Assembly (NCBI GenBank): GCA_036397635.1
Contig: DASWIP010000039.1
Location: 1-49,441, forward strand
Direction of reading: 5' to 3'
DNA from: DASWIP01 sp036397635
Lineage (GTDB): Bacteria > Actinomycetota > AC-67
Length of the DNA stretch: 49,441 bases
A model generated the notes under the pieces. The model was not told the DNA's origin and ran no database searches. It saw only the letters and a list, made by a program, of their open reading frames with translations. Below, piece after piece: positions 15,160 through 24,735 of the stretch. The position numbers and the translations under genes were made by a program. Position 1 is the stretch's first letter; each line of letters opens with the position of its first letter.

Positions 15160-16635
15160 TTGCGGAAACCGATCCTGGTTCTATTCGTCGCTGGCATCCT
15201 CGCGATGCCCTTATCGGGGTGGGCGGCAACGCCGCCCGCCCCCGAGGGGTATCACCGCACAGGAGGCTCGACGCTTGTCCCGGGCGTCGAGCACATCCGC
15301 TTCGAGCGGCAGGGCAAGCAGTCGGTCAACGTCGCGCACATCTCGCGCGATGCGGAGGTCGCGCTCCGGCCGGTTTCCTCGTTCGGCACGATCGCCGGAC
15401 GCGGGGGTCGCGTCGAGCGCACGTCGGCGATGTGCGCGCGCGTGGACTGCTTGGCCGCGATCAACGGCGACTTCTTCGCCGGTGGCGTCCCGGTCGGCGC
15501 GTTCGCCTCGGGCGGCGAGCTGCTCCGGTCGCCCAAAGGCAAGCATCATGCCCTGATGATCGGTCAGGATCGCGCGCTCACGGCCGGGCAGGTCGCCTGG
15601 TCGGGCAAGCTCGTCTCGACGGACCTCCAGGAGATCGCGCTCGACGGCATCAACATCCCCCGGCGACAGAACGAGGCGGTGCTCTACACGACGCCGTTCG
15701 CGCCGACCACCCTCACCAATCCCCACGGCGCGGAGCTTGTCCTTCGTTTCGTCGCGCCGAAAGGCCGGCGCCCCAGGATCGGGGAGACGGCCATCGTGCG
15801 GATGGTCTCGTTCAAGTGGGGCAAGGGCGACTCGAAGATCCCCACCGACGGCGCGGTTCTCTCCGCCCATGGACGAGCAGCGAACGCGCTCGAGTCGATC
15901 TGGCGCGCGGTGCAGCGCGACGACGCGAGCCGCGACGCGCTCCTGCGGATCGACACGAAGGCCGACGTGCTCGAGGCCATCGGAGGCAGCCCTATCCTGC
16001 TGCGCGACGGCGCGATATGGGTCGCGAACGAGGATCGCGCATTCGTACGGAGCCGCGCGCCCCGCACCGTCGTCGGCTGGAACGAGGCCGGCGATACCTG
16101 GCTGGTCACGATCGATGGGCGTCAGCCCGGCTTCGCGCGCGGGATGTCGCTGCTCGAGGCGGCAAAGCTGGTGCGCGCGCTTGGAGCAACCGACGCGATC
16201 AACCTCGACGGCGGCGGCTCGACCACGTTCGTGGTGCGCGGTGACGTCGTGAACCGTCCGAGCGATCGGCTGGGGTCCGTGGACGGCGTCTCGCAGATCC
16301 TGCGATCGGTTGCCCCGGGTGTCTCCGCGCGCAACCTCGAACGGCCGGTCGCCAACGCCTTGGTAGTCCTTGCGCCCGGGACCAACACGAGACCGGCCCG
16401 TCAGCAACCGACGCTCGAGATGGAGATGCCCGAGGTCGAGACCGTCGCCCTGCCCGCGCCCTCCCAGTCCGATCCGGCATCGAACCCGGTCGCCGCACTG
16501 CCGGCGATCGTGGCCACGCCGCCGGACGCCGAATCGTCGAGGGCCGCGCCGATCGGGCTCGCGATGCTGGTCAACGCAGCGGTCGCGCTGGCGCTGTTCC
16601 GCCGCGCGGGCATCCGCATCGTCGCGCGTCCTTAG
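15160..16635 (+). CDS. Secreted phosphodiester glycosidase (NAGPA) family protein
   Basis: A 491-aa exported protein. A signal peptide covers about 1-22 (ending WAA). A NAGPA/DUF2233 domain spans about 50-390 with AINGDFFAGG near its start and the family signature DGGGS at 350-354. A Pro/Ala/Glu-rich stalk then leads to a single C-terminal membrane helix (about 465-482) and a basic end, so it is likely anchored to the membrane. The family removes GlcNAc from phosphodiesters in animals and is tied to exopolysaccharide or cell-wall sugars in bacteria; substrate here unknown. The start is a TTG preceded by GGTGGGG. Confidence 0.85.
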   Translation: MRKPILVLFVAGILAMPLSGWAATPPAPEGYHRTGGSTLVPGVEHIRFERQGKQSVNVAHISRDAEVALRPVSSFGTIAGRGGRVERTSAMCARVDCLAAINGDFFAGGVPVGAFASGGELLRSPKGKHHALMIGQDRALTAGQVAWSGKLVSTDLQEIALDGINIPRRQNEAVLYTTPFAPTTLTNPHGAELVLRFVAPKGRRPRIGETAIVRMVSFKWGKGDSKIPTDGAVLSAHGRAANALESIWRAVQRDDASRDALLRIDTKADVLEAIGGSPILLRDGAIWVANEDRAFVRSRAPRTVVGWNEAGDTWLVTIDGRQPGFARGMSLLEAAKLVRALGATDAINLDGGGSTTFVVRGDVVNRPSDRLGSVDGVSQILRSVAPGVSARNLERPVANALVVLAPGTNTRPARQQPTLEMEMPEVETVALPAPSQSDPASNPVAALPAIVATPPDAESSRAAPIGLAMLVNAAVALALFRRAGIRIVARP

Positions 16636-16720
16636 TGGCGTCGGCTCATCCCCCGAGGCAGGAATCACCGTGCCCCCCGTCGTATGGAGCAGCCACGGTC
16701 CGACAACGGAGGGGGTCACG

Positions 16721-17083
16721 ATGAAGAAGTGGATCGCTGCCGGTCTCGCGGCGGGAGCGCTGCTCATCCCGGCGGGGAGCCTGGCACATGAATACGTTTC
16801 GCAGTCGGTTTGTACGTCGATGATCCCGGCAGCCGAACCATCGAACGACTGCGTGCGGGTGGACACCGACACCGAGTTCGAGGACGGCGTCATCGTCACC
16901 GTGGACGGAGACGACTCGGACCCTCGCGGAGACGGCACCACCGATGGCTATGTGGCGATCGAGGTCACCCGCGACGGCCCGGCGGTCTATTGTGAAAGCG
17001 ACGGTGGCTTCAACCACATCGACGACCGTCCCGGTGGAACGGAAGACGACGCCAACGGCGACAACGACCCCTGCGAGCCGTAA
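16721..17083 (+). CDS. Small secreted Asp-rich protein of unknown function
   Basis: A 120-aa protein. A clean signal peptide (MKKW, hydrophobic core, cleavage near SLA-HEY) precedes a mature part rich in Asp and Gly (DGDDSDPRGDGTTDG, DDANGDNDPCEP) that could bind calcium. The three Cys in the mature part may form a disulfide. ATG 16721 has GGAGGGGG about 6 bases upstream. A strong hairpin terminator follows, so this is a single-gene unit. Confidence 0.75.
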   Translation: MKKWIAAGLAAGALLIPAGSLAHEYVSQSVCTSMIPAAEPSNDCVRVDTDTEFEDGVIVTVDGDDSDPRGDGTTDGYVAIEVTRDGPAVYCESDGGFNHIDDRPGGTEDDANGDNDPCEP

Positions 17084-17108
17084 GGCGCCGCAGGTATCAG
17101 CACGAGAG

Positions 17109-17138
17109 GGGCCGGGGGATCCCGGCCCTTCCTCCTTT
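17109..17138 (+). terminator. Rho-independent terminator of the small secreted protein gene
   Basis: The perfect 8-bp stem GGGCCGGG/CCCGGCCC with loop GGAT is followed by the pyrimidine-rich tract TTCCTCCTTT. Confidence 0.75.
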
Positions 17139-17241
17139 CGATAGCGGGCAGTTGCCACCGCCTCGTCGGGTCGCGCAGTCGCGGTGAACGACTCCCTGCC
17201 GTTCCGGAGGAGTCGGCGCGAGCGACGGCGAACACCTCGGC

Positions 17242-18204
17242 ATGATCCGTCCCGTGGTACTCGTGTTGGCTCTGATCGCGACCTTGCCCGGCGGCGCCCG
17301 GGCGGAAGCCGCGGCGAGCATCGTGCCGTTCCGCTGCTCGGGCACCGGCGGCAGCGCCGCGATGGAGAACTCGTACGCCGATCATGCCGGCCAGGGCGCG
17401 TGCTGGGGCCACTTCGGCCACCACACCTACAACACCGGCGCCGTGCACCGGATCGGCCTCGTCGAGGGCTCGCTGTTCTCGGTCGAGGTGCAGTTCTCGC
17501 CGCCGGTCGAATACGCGGCGCCCGCGGCTGCCATCCTGTTCGAAGGCAGCCTGGACGGTGCGACGTGGAATACGCTGGCGACGATCCCGTACCCGCTGAC
17601 CGGCGGCACCCGTCAGGCGATCAGCTTCTCGCTCGACGCCGGCGATGCCGAGGCGCAGTTCCTGCGGATCCGCCAGCCGCGATCGGCCGCGCAGGGACTG
17701 TCGGGATACCTGGACTCATCCAACTTCGACGCCGAGCTGACCTTTGTACGCCCGTGCGCGGCGTGCCTCATCGGCGGATCGACGAGATGCTCGGCGGGGA
17801 TCATGGAGCGGATGTTCGACGAGCATCCCTGCTGGTTCGGCGGCATCAACCGCTACGACGCGCCGTCGTTCTTCCACACGTACTTCCTCGGGCTGCCCCG
17901 CCTGCTCGAGCAGCTCTCGGGAACCGTGACCCTGCTGCCCTGGCGCAGCGACGACTACACGCAGAACGGCGGTTCGCGCACGGCGATCGACGCGCTGGTC
18001 CAGGTGTCATCCGACGGAACCACGTGGGAGACCGTGGCGGAGATCTCTGGTCAGTACGGCACGCCGATCGTGTTCGACGTCGTGCCACCCGCGTCCGAGG
18101 TGGCGTTCGTCCGCCTCGTCGCCGAGCGGCACACGGGGTGGGGGACGCATCCCGCGCTCAAGCACGCGCGCGGCTTCATCATCGATTCCAGGCTCGAGAC
18201 CTGA
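17242..18204 (+). CDS. Secreted protein with two related beta-rich domains, unknown function
   Basis: A 320-aa protein with a signal peptide (about 1-22, ending ARAEA). The mature part appears duplicated: each half has a GACW/HPCW motif near its start, and an SLDGATWNTLA / SSDGTTWETVA motif later, followed by a strand ending FLRI / FVRL. The SxDGxTW motif is typical of discoidin-like (F5/8 type C) jelly-roll domains, suggesting ligand or sugar binding, but I cannot name the family. No clear Shine-Dalgarno sequence precedes ATG 17242. Confidence 0.7.
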   Translation: MIRPVVLVLALIATLPGGARAEAAASIVPFRCSGTGGSAAMENSYADHAGQGACWGHFGHHTYNTGAVHRIGLVEGSLFSVEVQFSPPVEYAAPAAAILFEGSLDGATWNTLATIPYPLTGGTRQAISFSLDAGDAEAQFLRIRQPRSAAQGLSGYLDSSNFDAELTFVRPCAACLIGGSTRCSAGIMERMFDEHPCWFGGINRYDAPSFFHTYFLGLPRLLEQLSGTVTLLPWRSDDYTQNGGSRTAIDALVQVSSDGTTWETVAEISGQYGTPIVFDVVPPASEVAFVRLVAERHTGWGTHPALKHARGFIIDSRLET

Positions 18205-18411
18205 TAGCGCGCGGAAGCGCGATCGGGTGGCTTCGAGCGATCGCGGTGTGCAATCGAGGAGATGCTCGAGCAGGGAGGCAGCTCGGCCGCCGGCTCTTGA
18301 GGTCTTCGATCGATTCTGGTACCAAATCTGCATCCGCATACGGACGCTATCCGGGACGAGAATGGATGGGCGGGTTCGGTAGCGGCTGTTGGATACCGGC
18401 CGTGTGTCAAG

Positions 18412-18484
18412 TGGAGACGATGGGACTCGAACCCACGACCCCCGGCTTGCAAAGCCGGTGCTCTACCAACTGAGCTACGTCCCC
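18412..18484 (-). tRNA. tRNA-Ala (anticodon TGC)
   Basis: A 73-nt cloverleaf on the minus strand. The acceptor stem pairs GGGGACG with CGTCTCC and includes the G3:U70 wobble that marks alanine tRNAs. D-arm GCTCAGTTGGTAGAGC, anticodon TGC (complement at 18449-18451) and T-loop GTTCGAGTC are all normal. CCA is not encoded. Confidence 0.95.
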
Positions 18485-18536
18485 GCGAGCGCATCCATCC
18501 TACGCGCACGCCGGTCATCGGCTCCCGGGAAGCAGC

Positions 18537-18560
18537 GAGCGCGCGGTCGCCCGCGCGCTC
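18537..18560 (-). terminator. Strong GC hairpin downstream of the 51-aa gene
   Basis: 10-bp arms GAGCGCGCGG and CCGCGCGCTC with loop TCGC, between the small gene and tRNA-Ala. No T-tract, so the terminator call is tentative. Confidence 0.4.
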
Positions 18561-18578
18561 AGCCGTCGCTTCGGTAGG

Positions 18579-18734
18579 TTAGCCCTCGGGCTTGGCCTCT
18601 TCCCAGCCGGAGTCGCCGCCCTTCTTGCGTTTGATCACCGCGGTGATGATGCCGGCGATCGCAGCGAGTCCAAACAGCTTCTTCAGCTTGCCGCCGCCCT
18701 TCTTGCCTTCCCCTTCGCCGCTCTTGCGCCCCAT
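18579..18734 (-). CDS. 51-aa membrane-anchored basic protein (DLW-39-like position)
   Basis: A short gene with an excellent AGGAGG about 8 bases before its ATG. The product begins MGRKSGEGEGKKGGG, has one short hydrophobic helix (LFGLAAIAGIITAVI), then KRKKGG and an acidic end DSGWEEAKPEG. Size, helix followed by basic residues, acidic Trp-containing tail and position near gyrA/tRNA-Ala resemble the actinobacterial DLW-39 family, but the DLW motif itself is not exact (GWEEA). Function unknown. Confidence 0.6.
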   Translation of the reverse strand: MGRKSGEGEGKKGGGKLKKLFGLAAIAGIITAVIKRKKGGDSGWEEAKPEG

Positions 18735-18915
18735 CCTGGCCTCCTGGTCAGATCCGTCACCGCGATGCTAATCGCCGGCCCGCCGCCGGACCAACAGAGC
18801 CTTACTCAGCCTGCCCGTTTCCGCGATTCACAGACGCCCCTCCTGGCGCGGGACTGTGGGCATGGGATCGGATACGGACCGGTCAAGTTGCCCCCATCGG
18901 TCTCCCGCGCTGCGG

Positions 18916-21267
18916 TCACGATGTGGCGTTGACGATCGGTTGGTAGGGCCTGCACGGCTGGCTGCGCAGGCTCGGACACGGGGGCAAGGGCGTCGGGGCC
19001 CGCATGCCGGGGATCACCGGGAGAACGAGCTTGGAGGGCCGAGAGCCCGAGTACAGGATCGAGACGTTCGACGTGCCGTCCGGCTCAGTCTGGCTGAACG
19101 ACCACACCGGCTGCGCACCGTTCGGCGCGGCGATCGTCACGCGGATCCTCGATCCTGCTCGGTAGACGTGCCCTTGGGCGTACAGCGGGATCGCTACTTC
19201 GACGAACTCCTCGCTGGGCATCGGTCCGGCGTCGGCCTCCAGGAAGCTGGGGACCGGGTCCAGGAGCGTGCTCGGTCGCTTGAAGATGTTGTCGGAGTCG
19301 CTCGAGAGCTTGCGCATGCTCCCGCGCATGTAGCCGTTCTGAACGAAGGTCTCGTTGTCGTCCGGACGGACCTCGCTGATCGTGGCCTGGAAGTCGACGT
19401 CGGAGGTCGAAGACTTCGCCCACAGGTACACGGCACCTCCGCCGAGGACCATCGTGTCGGTCGGAAGCGGCTCGGACACGTAGGACACTGCGGTGCCCGC
19501 TGGGTTCTGTTGCCAGCTCCAACTCCACTGTGCGGCATTGCCCCACAGGCCACCGGTGCCGGTGCCGCCCGAGTAATTGGTGAGGGGCAGCGCGCCAGCG
19601 TCCGACGTGTACTGGTCGATGCCGAGGCTCGCCGGCAGGTCACCCGAGAGCGAACCGTCCGGACCGAAGTACCACGTCTGCGCAGCCGTGCCGTGGATGG
19701 GCCATTCGGTGAACCCTCGCGCGAAACCTGCGTAGGGATCGCCGGCTGTCGAGTCACCGGTCGGCGACGTGCCGGCGCCGTTGTCGAACAGCACCTTGAC
19801 CTGGGGCTGCGCCTCGAAGGCCTGACGCGCGGCCGTATAGCTCGGGATCAACTGGATCGGGTCCACCGGGAGCGTGACGATGTGGTCCTCCGGGACCCCG
19901 TAGGCCCCTTGGTAGACCAGCGGCGCGGCCGCGCGATTGAGAGCCGACTTGAGCATCGGCGGCTCCTTGGCCACGTACAACTGCAGGAAGTCGAACCACC
20001 GGTTGTACGTATCCGGATGCAGCGAGTCGATGTGCGTCCCGTTGGTGAACGTGAACCACTTCTTGTCCGTCCCGGTGAAGCGCGAGGCGAGCTCGGGGCA
20101 GTGGCCGCCGGTCTGCTCGTCCTGCCACTGGCAGACCAGGAAGGTCGGCACGTTGATCTTGTCGACGAACGTGACGGGGTCCAGGGGGTCGGCGACCTCT
20201 GGTACGTAGTGGTCGTTGGCTTCGATCGCGGCCTGGAGGTCGGCGGCCTCGCCGTGGAGCACTTGGTTCTCGGCGCAGACCGTGTCGCCCGCGTCGATCC
20301 GATCGCGTGCCCACGGCTGCCCGTCCGGGGCAGGCTGCGCGTCGTCCTGGCGGTCCTTCGACCACTCGACGGCGAAGCCGGTGTTGAGGATGCCGCCGGG
20401 GTACAGCGTGGTGGCCGTCGCGTCGATGACCGACAGCGGGCTGATCGCGGCTAGATGCGGCGGCTGGAGCTGCGCGGTGAAGATCTGGCTGATCCCGCCG
20501 TAGGAGATGCCCAGCATCCCGGGGTTGCCGCGGACCCACGGCTGGTTGGCGACCGTCTCGATGATGTCGTAGCCGTCCAGGTTTTGCAGCGGCTCGAAGA
20601 AGTCGAAGGCGCCGCCCGAGCAGCCCGTGCCTCGCATGTTCACGTCGACCACCGCGAAACCCATGAGGTTCGCGAGGATGGCGATGCCGCTCTGTGGTCC
20701 GCTCGGGCGCGCGGTGCCGTAGCCGGAGTATTCGATCAGCGTCGGGTAGGGCGGCAGGTACGCGGGTCCGTTCGGCAGCTCGGTGCCGTGCGGGAGGCCC
20801 GGCTGGTCCGCCGGGCTCGTCGGCGGGTGCACCGTGAACGCCAGCTTGGTCCCGTCGCGCGTGGTGAGGTAGCCGTAGCCGCTCGAGGGCATCGATTGCT
20901 GGTAGATGCTCGGATCCCACGGCGCCGGGGTGTCGTCGCGCACCGTGACCGGAGCCGACGTCGTTCCGTCGGACTCCACCGTGTACCCCTCACCCGGCGG
21001 AACCTTGCGGAACAGCATTCCGCCGAGCGAGTTGGCGTTCTGCGTGAACAGGCTCGCCCCGTCGGGGGTGATCAGCGAGGCCTCCGCGCCCGGCACGAGA
21101 CCGGTGACGTACACCTGCTCGACGCTGCCTACGGCGGTGAAGCCCGCGGGCGTTGCATCCCCGATCCCTGCGACCGAACCCATCACGAGCACTGCACTCA
21201 GCACGAGCCCACTCGTACGCGCCCTCTTGGCCGACTTCACTATGCGCTCACTCCCGTCCTTGTTCAT
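18916..21267 (-). CDS. Secreted CocE/NonD (peptidase S15) family hydrolase
   Basis: A 783-aa exported protein with signal peptide at about 15-38. The alpha/beta-hydrolase core has nucleophile Ser255 in GISYGG and a likely catalytic His in NGTHIDSLHPD; the C-terminal ~230 residues form the jelly-roll (PepX_C) domain ending in a Pro-rich tail. Family members are Xaa-Pro dipeptidyl-peptidases, cocaine or glutaryl-acylase-type esterases; the substrate here is unknown. It lies between tRNA-Ala and tRNA-Ile, which are adjacent near gyrA in mycobacteria, so it looks like an insertion into a conserved interval. Confidence 0.88.
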   Translation of the reverse strand: MNKDGSERIVKSAKRARTSGLVLSAVLVMGSVAGIGDATPAGFTAVGSVEQVYVTGLVPGAEASLITPDGASLFTQNANSLGGMLFRKVPPGEGYTVESDGTTSAPVTVRDDTPAPWDPSIYQQSMPSSGYGYLTTRDGTKLAFTVHPPTSPADQPGLPHGTELPNGPAYLPPYPTLIEYSGYGTARPSGPQSGIAILANLMGFAVVDVNMRGTGCSGGAFDFFEPLQNLDGYDIIETVANQPWVRGNPGMLGISYGGISQIFTAQLQPPHLAAISPLSVIDATATTLYPGGILNTGFAVEWSKDRQDDAQPAPDGQPWARDRIDAGDTVCAENQVLHGEAADLQAAIEANDHYVPEVADPLDPVTFVDKINVPTFLVCQWQDEQTGGHCPELASRFTGTDKKWFTFTNGTHIDSLHPDTYNRWFDFLQLYVAKEPPMLKSALNRAAAPLVYQGAYGVPEDHIVTLPVDPIQLIPSYTAARQAFEAQPQVKVLFDNGAGTSPTGDSTAGDPYAGFARGFTEWPIHGTAAQTWYFGPDGSLSGDLPASLGIDQYTSDAGALPLTNYSGGTGTGGLWGNAAQWSWSWQQNPAGTAVSYVSEPLPTDTMVLGGGAVYLWAKSSTSDVDFQATISEVRPDDNETFVQNGYMRGSMRKLSSDSDNIFKRPSTLLDPVPSFLEADAGPMPSEEFVEVAIPLYAQGHVYRAGSRIRVTIAAPNGAQPVWSFSQTEPDGTSNVSILYSGSRPSKLVLPVIPGMRAPTPLPPCPSLRSQPCRPYQPIVNATS

Positions 21268-21461
21268 GGTGCCCGCGACGCCTCCCGGGATCCTCTGCGC
21301 CGCCGGCTGACCGCTGGCTGGATGTGCCCTCGGACCTCGGGGTCACTCCTTCACGAGGTCTTCGACGGCGCCCCTCGATCTCCTCCGGGCTGAGTGCCGA
21401 TCGCTCGCCGAGCGATCCCGGGCCGCGAGCCACGAACGATCCCCCAGGTGGGCGTGGGAGG

Positions 21462-21535
<74 letters not shown>

Positions 21536-21576
21536 GCGAGCGCCGATGCTACCACCCCCCGCGGGGCCTTCGCAGG

Positions 21577-22200
21577 CTACTCCCGCTCGGTGACGAGCAG
21601 CTCGATCCCGCCGACGACGTCGGCGATGAGGTTGTACAGGAAGCTCAAGAAGACCGTGATCGCGCTGGCTACCACGGTCCCCACCAAACCGATCAGGAAG
21701 AACCAGCGGAAGATCGAGCCCCCGGCGATCGTGAAATCGATCTGCAGGTTACGCAGCACGCGTTCGATGTTGTCGATGACGCCGAACGCCTTCAGGGTGG
21801 CGAAGATGACCGCGGTGCCGAGCATGAAGATCAGCAGCATGCAGAAGTAGAACACCAGCGAGAACTTCAGCACCGCCCAGGGGTCGATCTTGCGGATCGC
21901 GAGCCGTCCGCGCCGCAGGCGGCGGACCTGGAGCGCCGGCTTCCTCTCCGCTTCGGGCTTGGCCGCGATGTCGCGCGGCGCGGCTGCGGGAGGCGTGCGC
22001 GTGGGGGGAACGTCGCTCGCCGGCGCGGGGTCGGCATCGGGGACGCCGGCGCGCGGCCATCGGCGTTCTTCGCGCGGCGCGTCGAGCGGCTTCTGGGCGC
22101 GCGTCTGCTCGTCGTCCGGACGCCATGCCTGGGTCGGGGCATCCTCGGCCGCCGGCCGGCGCCGTCCTTCTCCCTCGCGGGTTCCCAATTCGTGATCCAT
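21577..22200 (-). CDS. DUF3566 transmembrane protein next to gyrA
   Basis: A protein of about 207 aa. The first ~95 residues are polar, Pro/Ala/Arg-rich and likely disordered; the C-terminal part is the DUF3566 domain with two membrane helices (FSLVFYFCMLLIFMLGTAVI and WFFLIGLVGTVVASAITVFL) and a conserved amphipathic region between. This family sits directly after gyrA in actinobacteria; function unknown. GTG 22206 two codons upstream is an alternative start. Confidence 0.88.
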   Translation of the reverse strand: MDHELGTREGEGRRRPAAEDAPTQAWRPDDEQTRAQKPLDAPREERRWPRAGVPDADPAPASDVPPTRTPPAAAPRDIAAKPEAERKPALQVRRLRRGRLAIRKIDPWAVLKFSLVFYFCMLLIFMLGTAVIFATLKAFGVIDNIERVLRNLQIDFTIAGGSIFRWFFLIGLVGTVVASAITVFLSFLYNLIADVVGGIELLVTERE

Positions 22201-22255
22201 CGTCACTCGGGACTGTATATCCGCCGGGAGGAAGGGGAAACCACGCTGGGTGCTA

Positions 22256-24715
22256 TCAACCTGTTTCCTCGTCCTCGGTCAGGACCACCTGCGCCATCGC
22301 GACCAGCTGCTGCTCCTTGTCGAGGCGCATGACCCGGACGCCGGTGGTGGCGCGGCCCTGACGAGAGATGTCGCCGCATCGCATGCGGATAACCTGGCCG
22401 TCCGAGGCGATCAGGAACACCTCGTCATCGGCGGTGATCACCTCGGCACCGGCGATGAAACCACGCTTCGCGGTCAGCTCGGCGGTCTTGACGCCCTTGC
22501 CGCCGCGATGGTGGCGCGGGTACTTGGCCAGCGGCGTGCGCTTGCCGTAGCCCGAATCCGTCACCACGAGCAACTCGCCCTCCGGATCGACGACCGTGAA
22601 AGCCTCGAGGTAGTCGTCGCTGCGGAAGCTCATGCCCTTCACGCCCTGCGCGTCCCGGCCCATCGGGCGAACCTCGGTCTCATCGAACACGATCGCCTGG
22701 CCGCGCCGCGACACCAGGACGAGTTCGTTCGTACCGGAGGTCGCCTCAACGCCGATCACCTCGTCGCCGTCACGCAACTTGACCGCGATGATCCCGTCGC
22801 GGCGGGACGAGTCGTAGGCCTGGAACGCCGTCTTCTTGATCGTGCCCTTGCGCGTCGCTATCACCAGGAACCGATGGGTTTCGTAGTCGCGCGTGTCGAT
22901 CACTGCCGCGATGTTCTCGTCTGTACCGAGCGGCAGCAGGTTCTTGATCGAGACCCCGCGCGCGGTCCGGTCCTTCGCCGGCACCTGGTGGGCCTTGATC
23001 CGGTAGACCTTGCCGCGGTTCGAGAAGAACAGCACGTACGCGTGATTGGAGGTCGTCAGCAGATGCGCGACGATGTCGTCCTCCTTGGCGCGCGCGCCTC
23101 GGATGCCCTTCCCGCCCCGGCCCTGCGTGCGATAGACGTTGGCCGGCACGCGCTTGATGTAGCCCGAGCGCGTGATCGTGATCACGACGTCCTCGTCCGC
23201 GATCAGGTCCTCGATGTCGATCTCGCCCTCGTCCGGCACGATGACGCTGCGGCGCGGGCTGGCGTACTTCTTGCGGATCTCGCCCAGCTCGTCCTTGATG
23301 ATCGCGAGCACCCGCTTGGGGTCGGCGAGGATGGCCTTGTACTCGGCGATCTTTCCCTGGAGGTCGTCGTACTCGTCCTGGATCTTCTGCCGCTCGAGTG
23401 CGGCGAGGCGCCGGAGCTGCATGTCCAGGATCGCGGTGGCCTGGATCTCGCTGAGGCCGAACTGCGCGATCAGGCCTTCGCGGGCCTCGTCAGCGGACGC
23501 GGCGTTCCGGATCAACGTGATCACGGCATCCAGGTTGTTCAGCGCGGTGAGCAGACCCGCCAAGACGTGCGCGCGCTCCTCGGCCTTGCGCAACCGGTAG
23601 CTGGTCCGCCGCGTGACCACGTCGACCTGGTGATCGATGTAGTAGCCGAGCGCCTGCTGCACGTTCAACACTCGCGGCATCAGGCCATCGACGAGCGCAA
23701 GGAAGTTGACCGCGAAGCTGTCCTGCAGCTGGGTGTGCTTGAACAGGTTGTTCAGCACGACCTGCGGGATCGCGTCCTTGGACAGCTCGATCACCAGGCG
23801 GACGGTGTGCTTGGACTCGTTCCGCAGGGCGTTGGCGGTCTTGGGGATGCCCGTGATCACCTTCGCGTCGATCAAGTGCGCGATCTTCTCGAGCACCCGG
23901 TCTCCCGAGACCATGTAGGGCAGCTCGGTGACGACGATGCGCTGCCGGTCGCCCTTGCCCTCCTGGATCTCGGTGCGCGCGCGGATCTTGACCGAGCCGC
24001 GGCCGGTCAGCAGCGCGTCCCGGATGCCCTTCTGACCCATCAACAGACCGCCGGAGGGGAAGTCTGGCCCCTTGATGAACTTGAGCAACTCCTGCGCGGT
24101 GATGTCGGGGTTATCGATCATGGCGACGGTCGCATCGACCACCTCGACGAGATTGTGCGGTGGGATGTTCGTCGCCATCCCGACCGCGATCCCGGTCGAT
24201 CCGTTCACGAGGAGGTTCGGGAAGCGAGCGGGCAGGACCGTGGGCTCCTCGAACTCGTTCGAGTAGGTCGGGATGAAGTCGACCGTATCCTCGTCGATGT
24301 CCGACAGGATCTCCATGGCCAGCGGCGCGAGGCGGCACTCCGTGTATCGAGCGGCCGCGGGCGGATCGCCGTCCACCGACCCGAAGTTGCCCTTGCCATC
24401 CACCAGCACGTCGCGCATCGCGAACGGCTGCGCCATCCGCGCGAGCGCGTCGTAGATCGCCTGGTCCCCGTGCGGATGGAATCGCCCCATCACGTCGCCG
24501 ACCACGCGCGCGCTCTTCTTGTAGGGCTGGCCGGGGCGCGCGCCCATGTCGTTCATGCCCCACAGGATCCTGCGGTGCACGGGCTTCAATCCGTCGCGGA
24601 CGTCGGGGAGCGCGCGCCCGACGATGACCGACATCGCGTAATCGAGGTAGGACCTCTTGACCTCTTCCTCGATCTCGATGCGTTCGATGTGCGCCTCGAG
24701 CGGCTGATCAGGCAT
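22256..24715 (-). CDS. gyrA: DNA gyrase subunit A
   Basis: The 819-aa breakage-reunion subunit of DNA gyrase. Catalytic Tyr124 lies in AARYTECRLAP and the GyrA box is QGRGGKG, which marks gyrase rather than topo IV. In the quinolone-determining region the sequence is HGDQAIYD: Gln85 occupies the place of Ser83 of E. coli (Ala90 in M. tuberculosis), while Asp89 is kept. The ATG follows the gyrB stop by 20 bp; the two form one operon with the DUF3566 gene downstream. Confidence 0.97.
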   Translation of the reverse strand: MPDQPLEAHIERIEIEEEVKRSYLDYAMSVIVGRALPDVRDGLKPVHRRILWGMNDMGARPGQPYKKSARVVGDVMGRFHPHGDQAIYDALARMAQPFAMRDVLVDGKGNFGSVDGDPPAAARYTECRLAPLAMEILSDIDEDTVDFIPTYSNEFEEPTVLPARFPNLLVNGSTGIAVGMATNIPPHNLVEVVDATVAMIDNPDITAQELLKFIKGPDFPSGGLLMGQKGIRDALLTGRGSVKIRARTEIQEGKGDRQRIVVTELPYMVSGDRVLEKIAHLIDAKVITGIPKTANALRNESKHTVRLVIELSKDAIPQVVLNNLFKHTQLQDSFAVNFLALVDGLMPRVLNVQQALGYYIDHQVDVVTRRTSYRLRKAEERAHVLAGLLTALNNLDAVITLIRNAASADEAREGLIAQFGLSEIQATAILDMQLRRLAALERQKIQDEYDDLQGKIAEYKAILADPKRVLAIIKDELGEIRKKYASPRRSVIVPDEGEIDIEDLIADEDVVITITRSGYIKRVPANVYRTQGRGGKGIRGARAKEDDIVAHLLTTSNHAYVLFFSNRGKVYRIKAHQVPAKDRTARGVSIKNLLPLGTDENIAAVIDTRDYETHRFLVIATRKGTIKKTAFQAYDSSRRDGIIAVKLRDGDEVIGVEATSGTNELVLVSRRGQAIVFDETEVRPMGRDAQGVKGMSFRSDDYLEAFTVVDPEGELLVVTDSGYGKRTPLAKYPRHHRGGKGVKTAELTAKRGFIAGAEVITADDEVFLIASDGQVIRMRCGDISRQGRATTGVRVMRLDKEQQLVAMAQVVLTEDEETG

Positions 24716-24735
24716 GCGTTCGAACCTCGCGTGGT

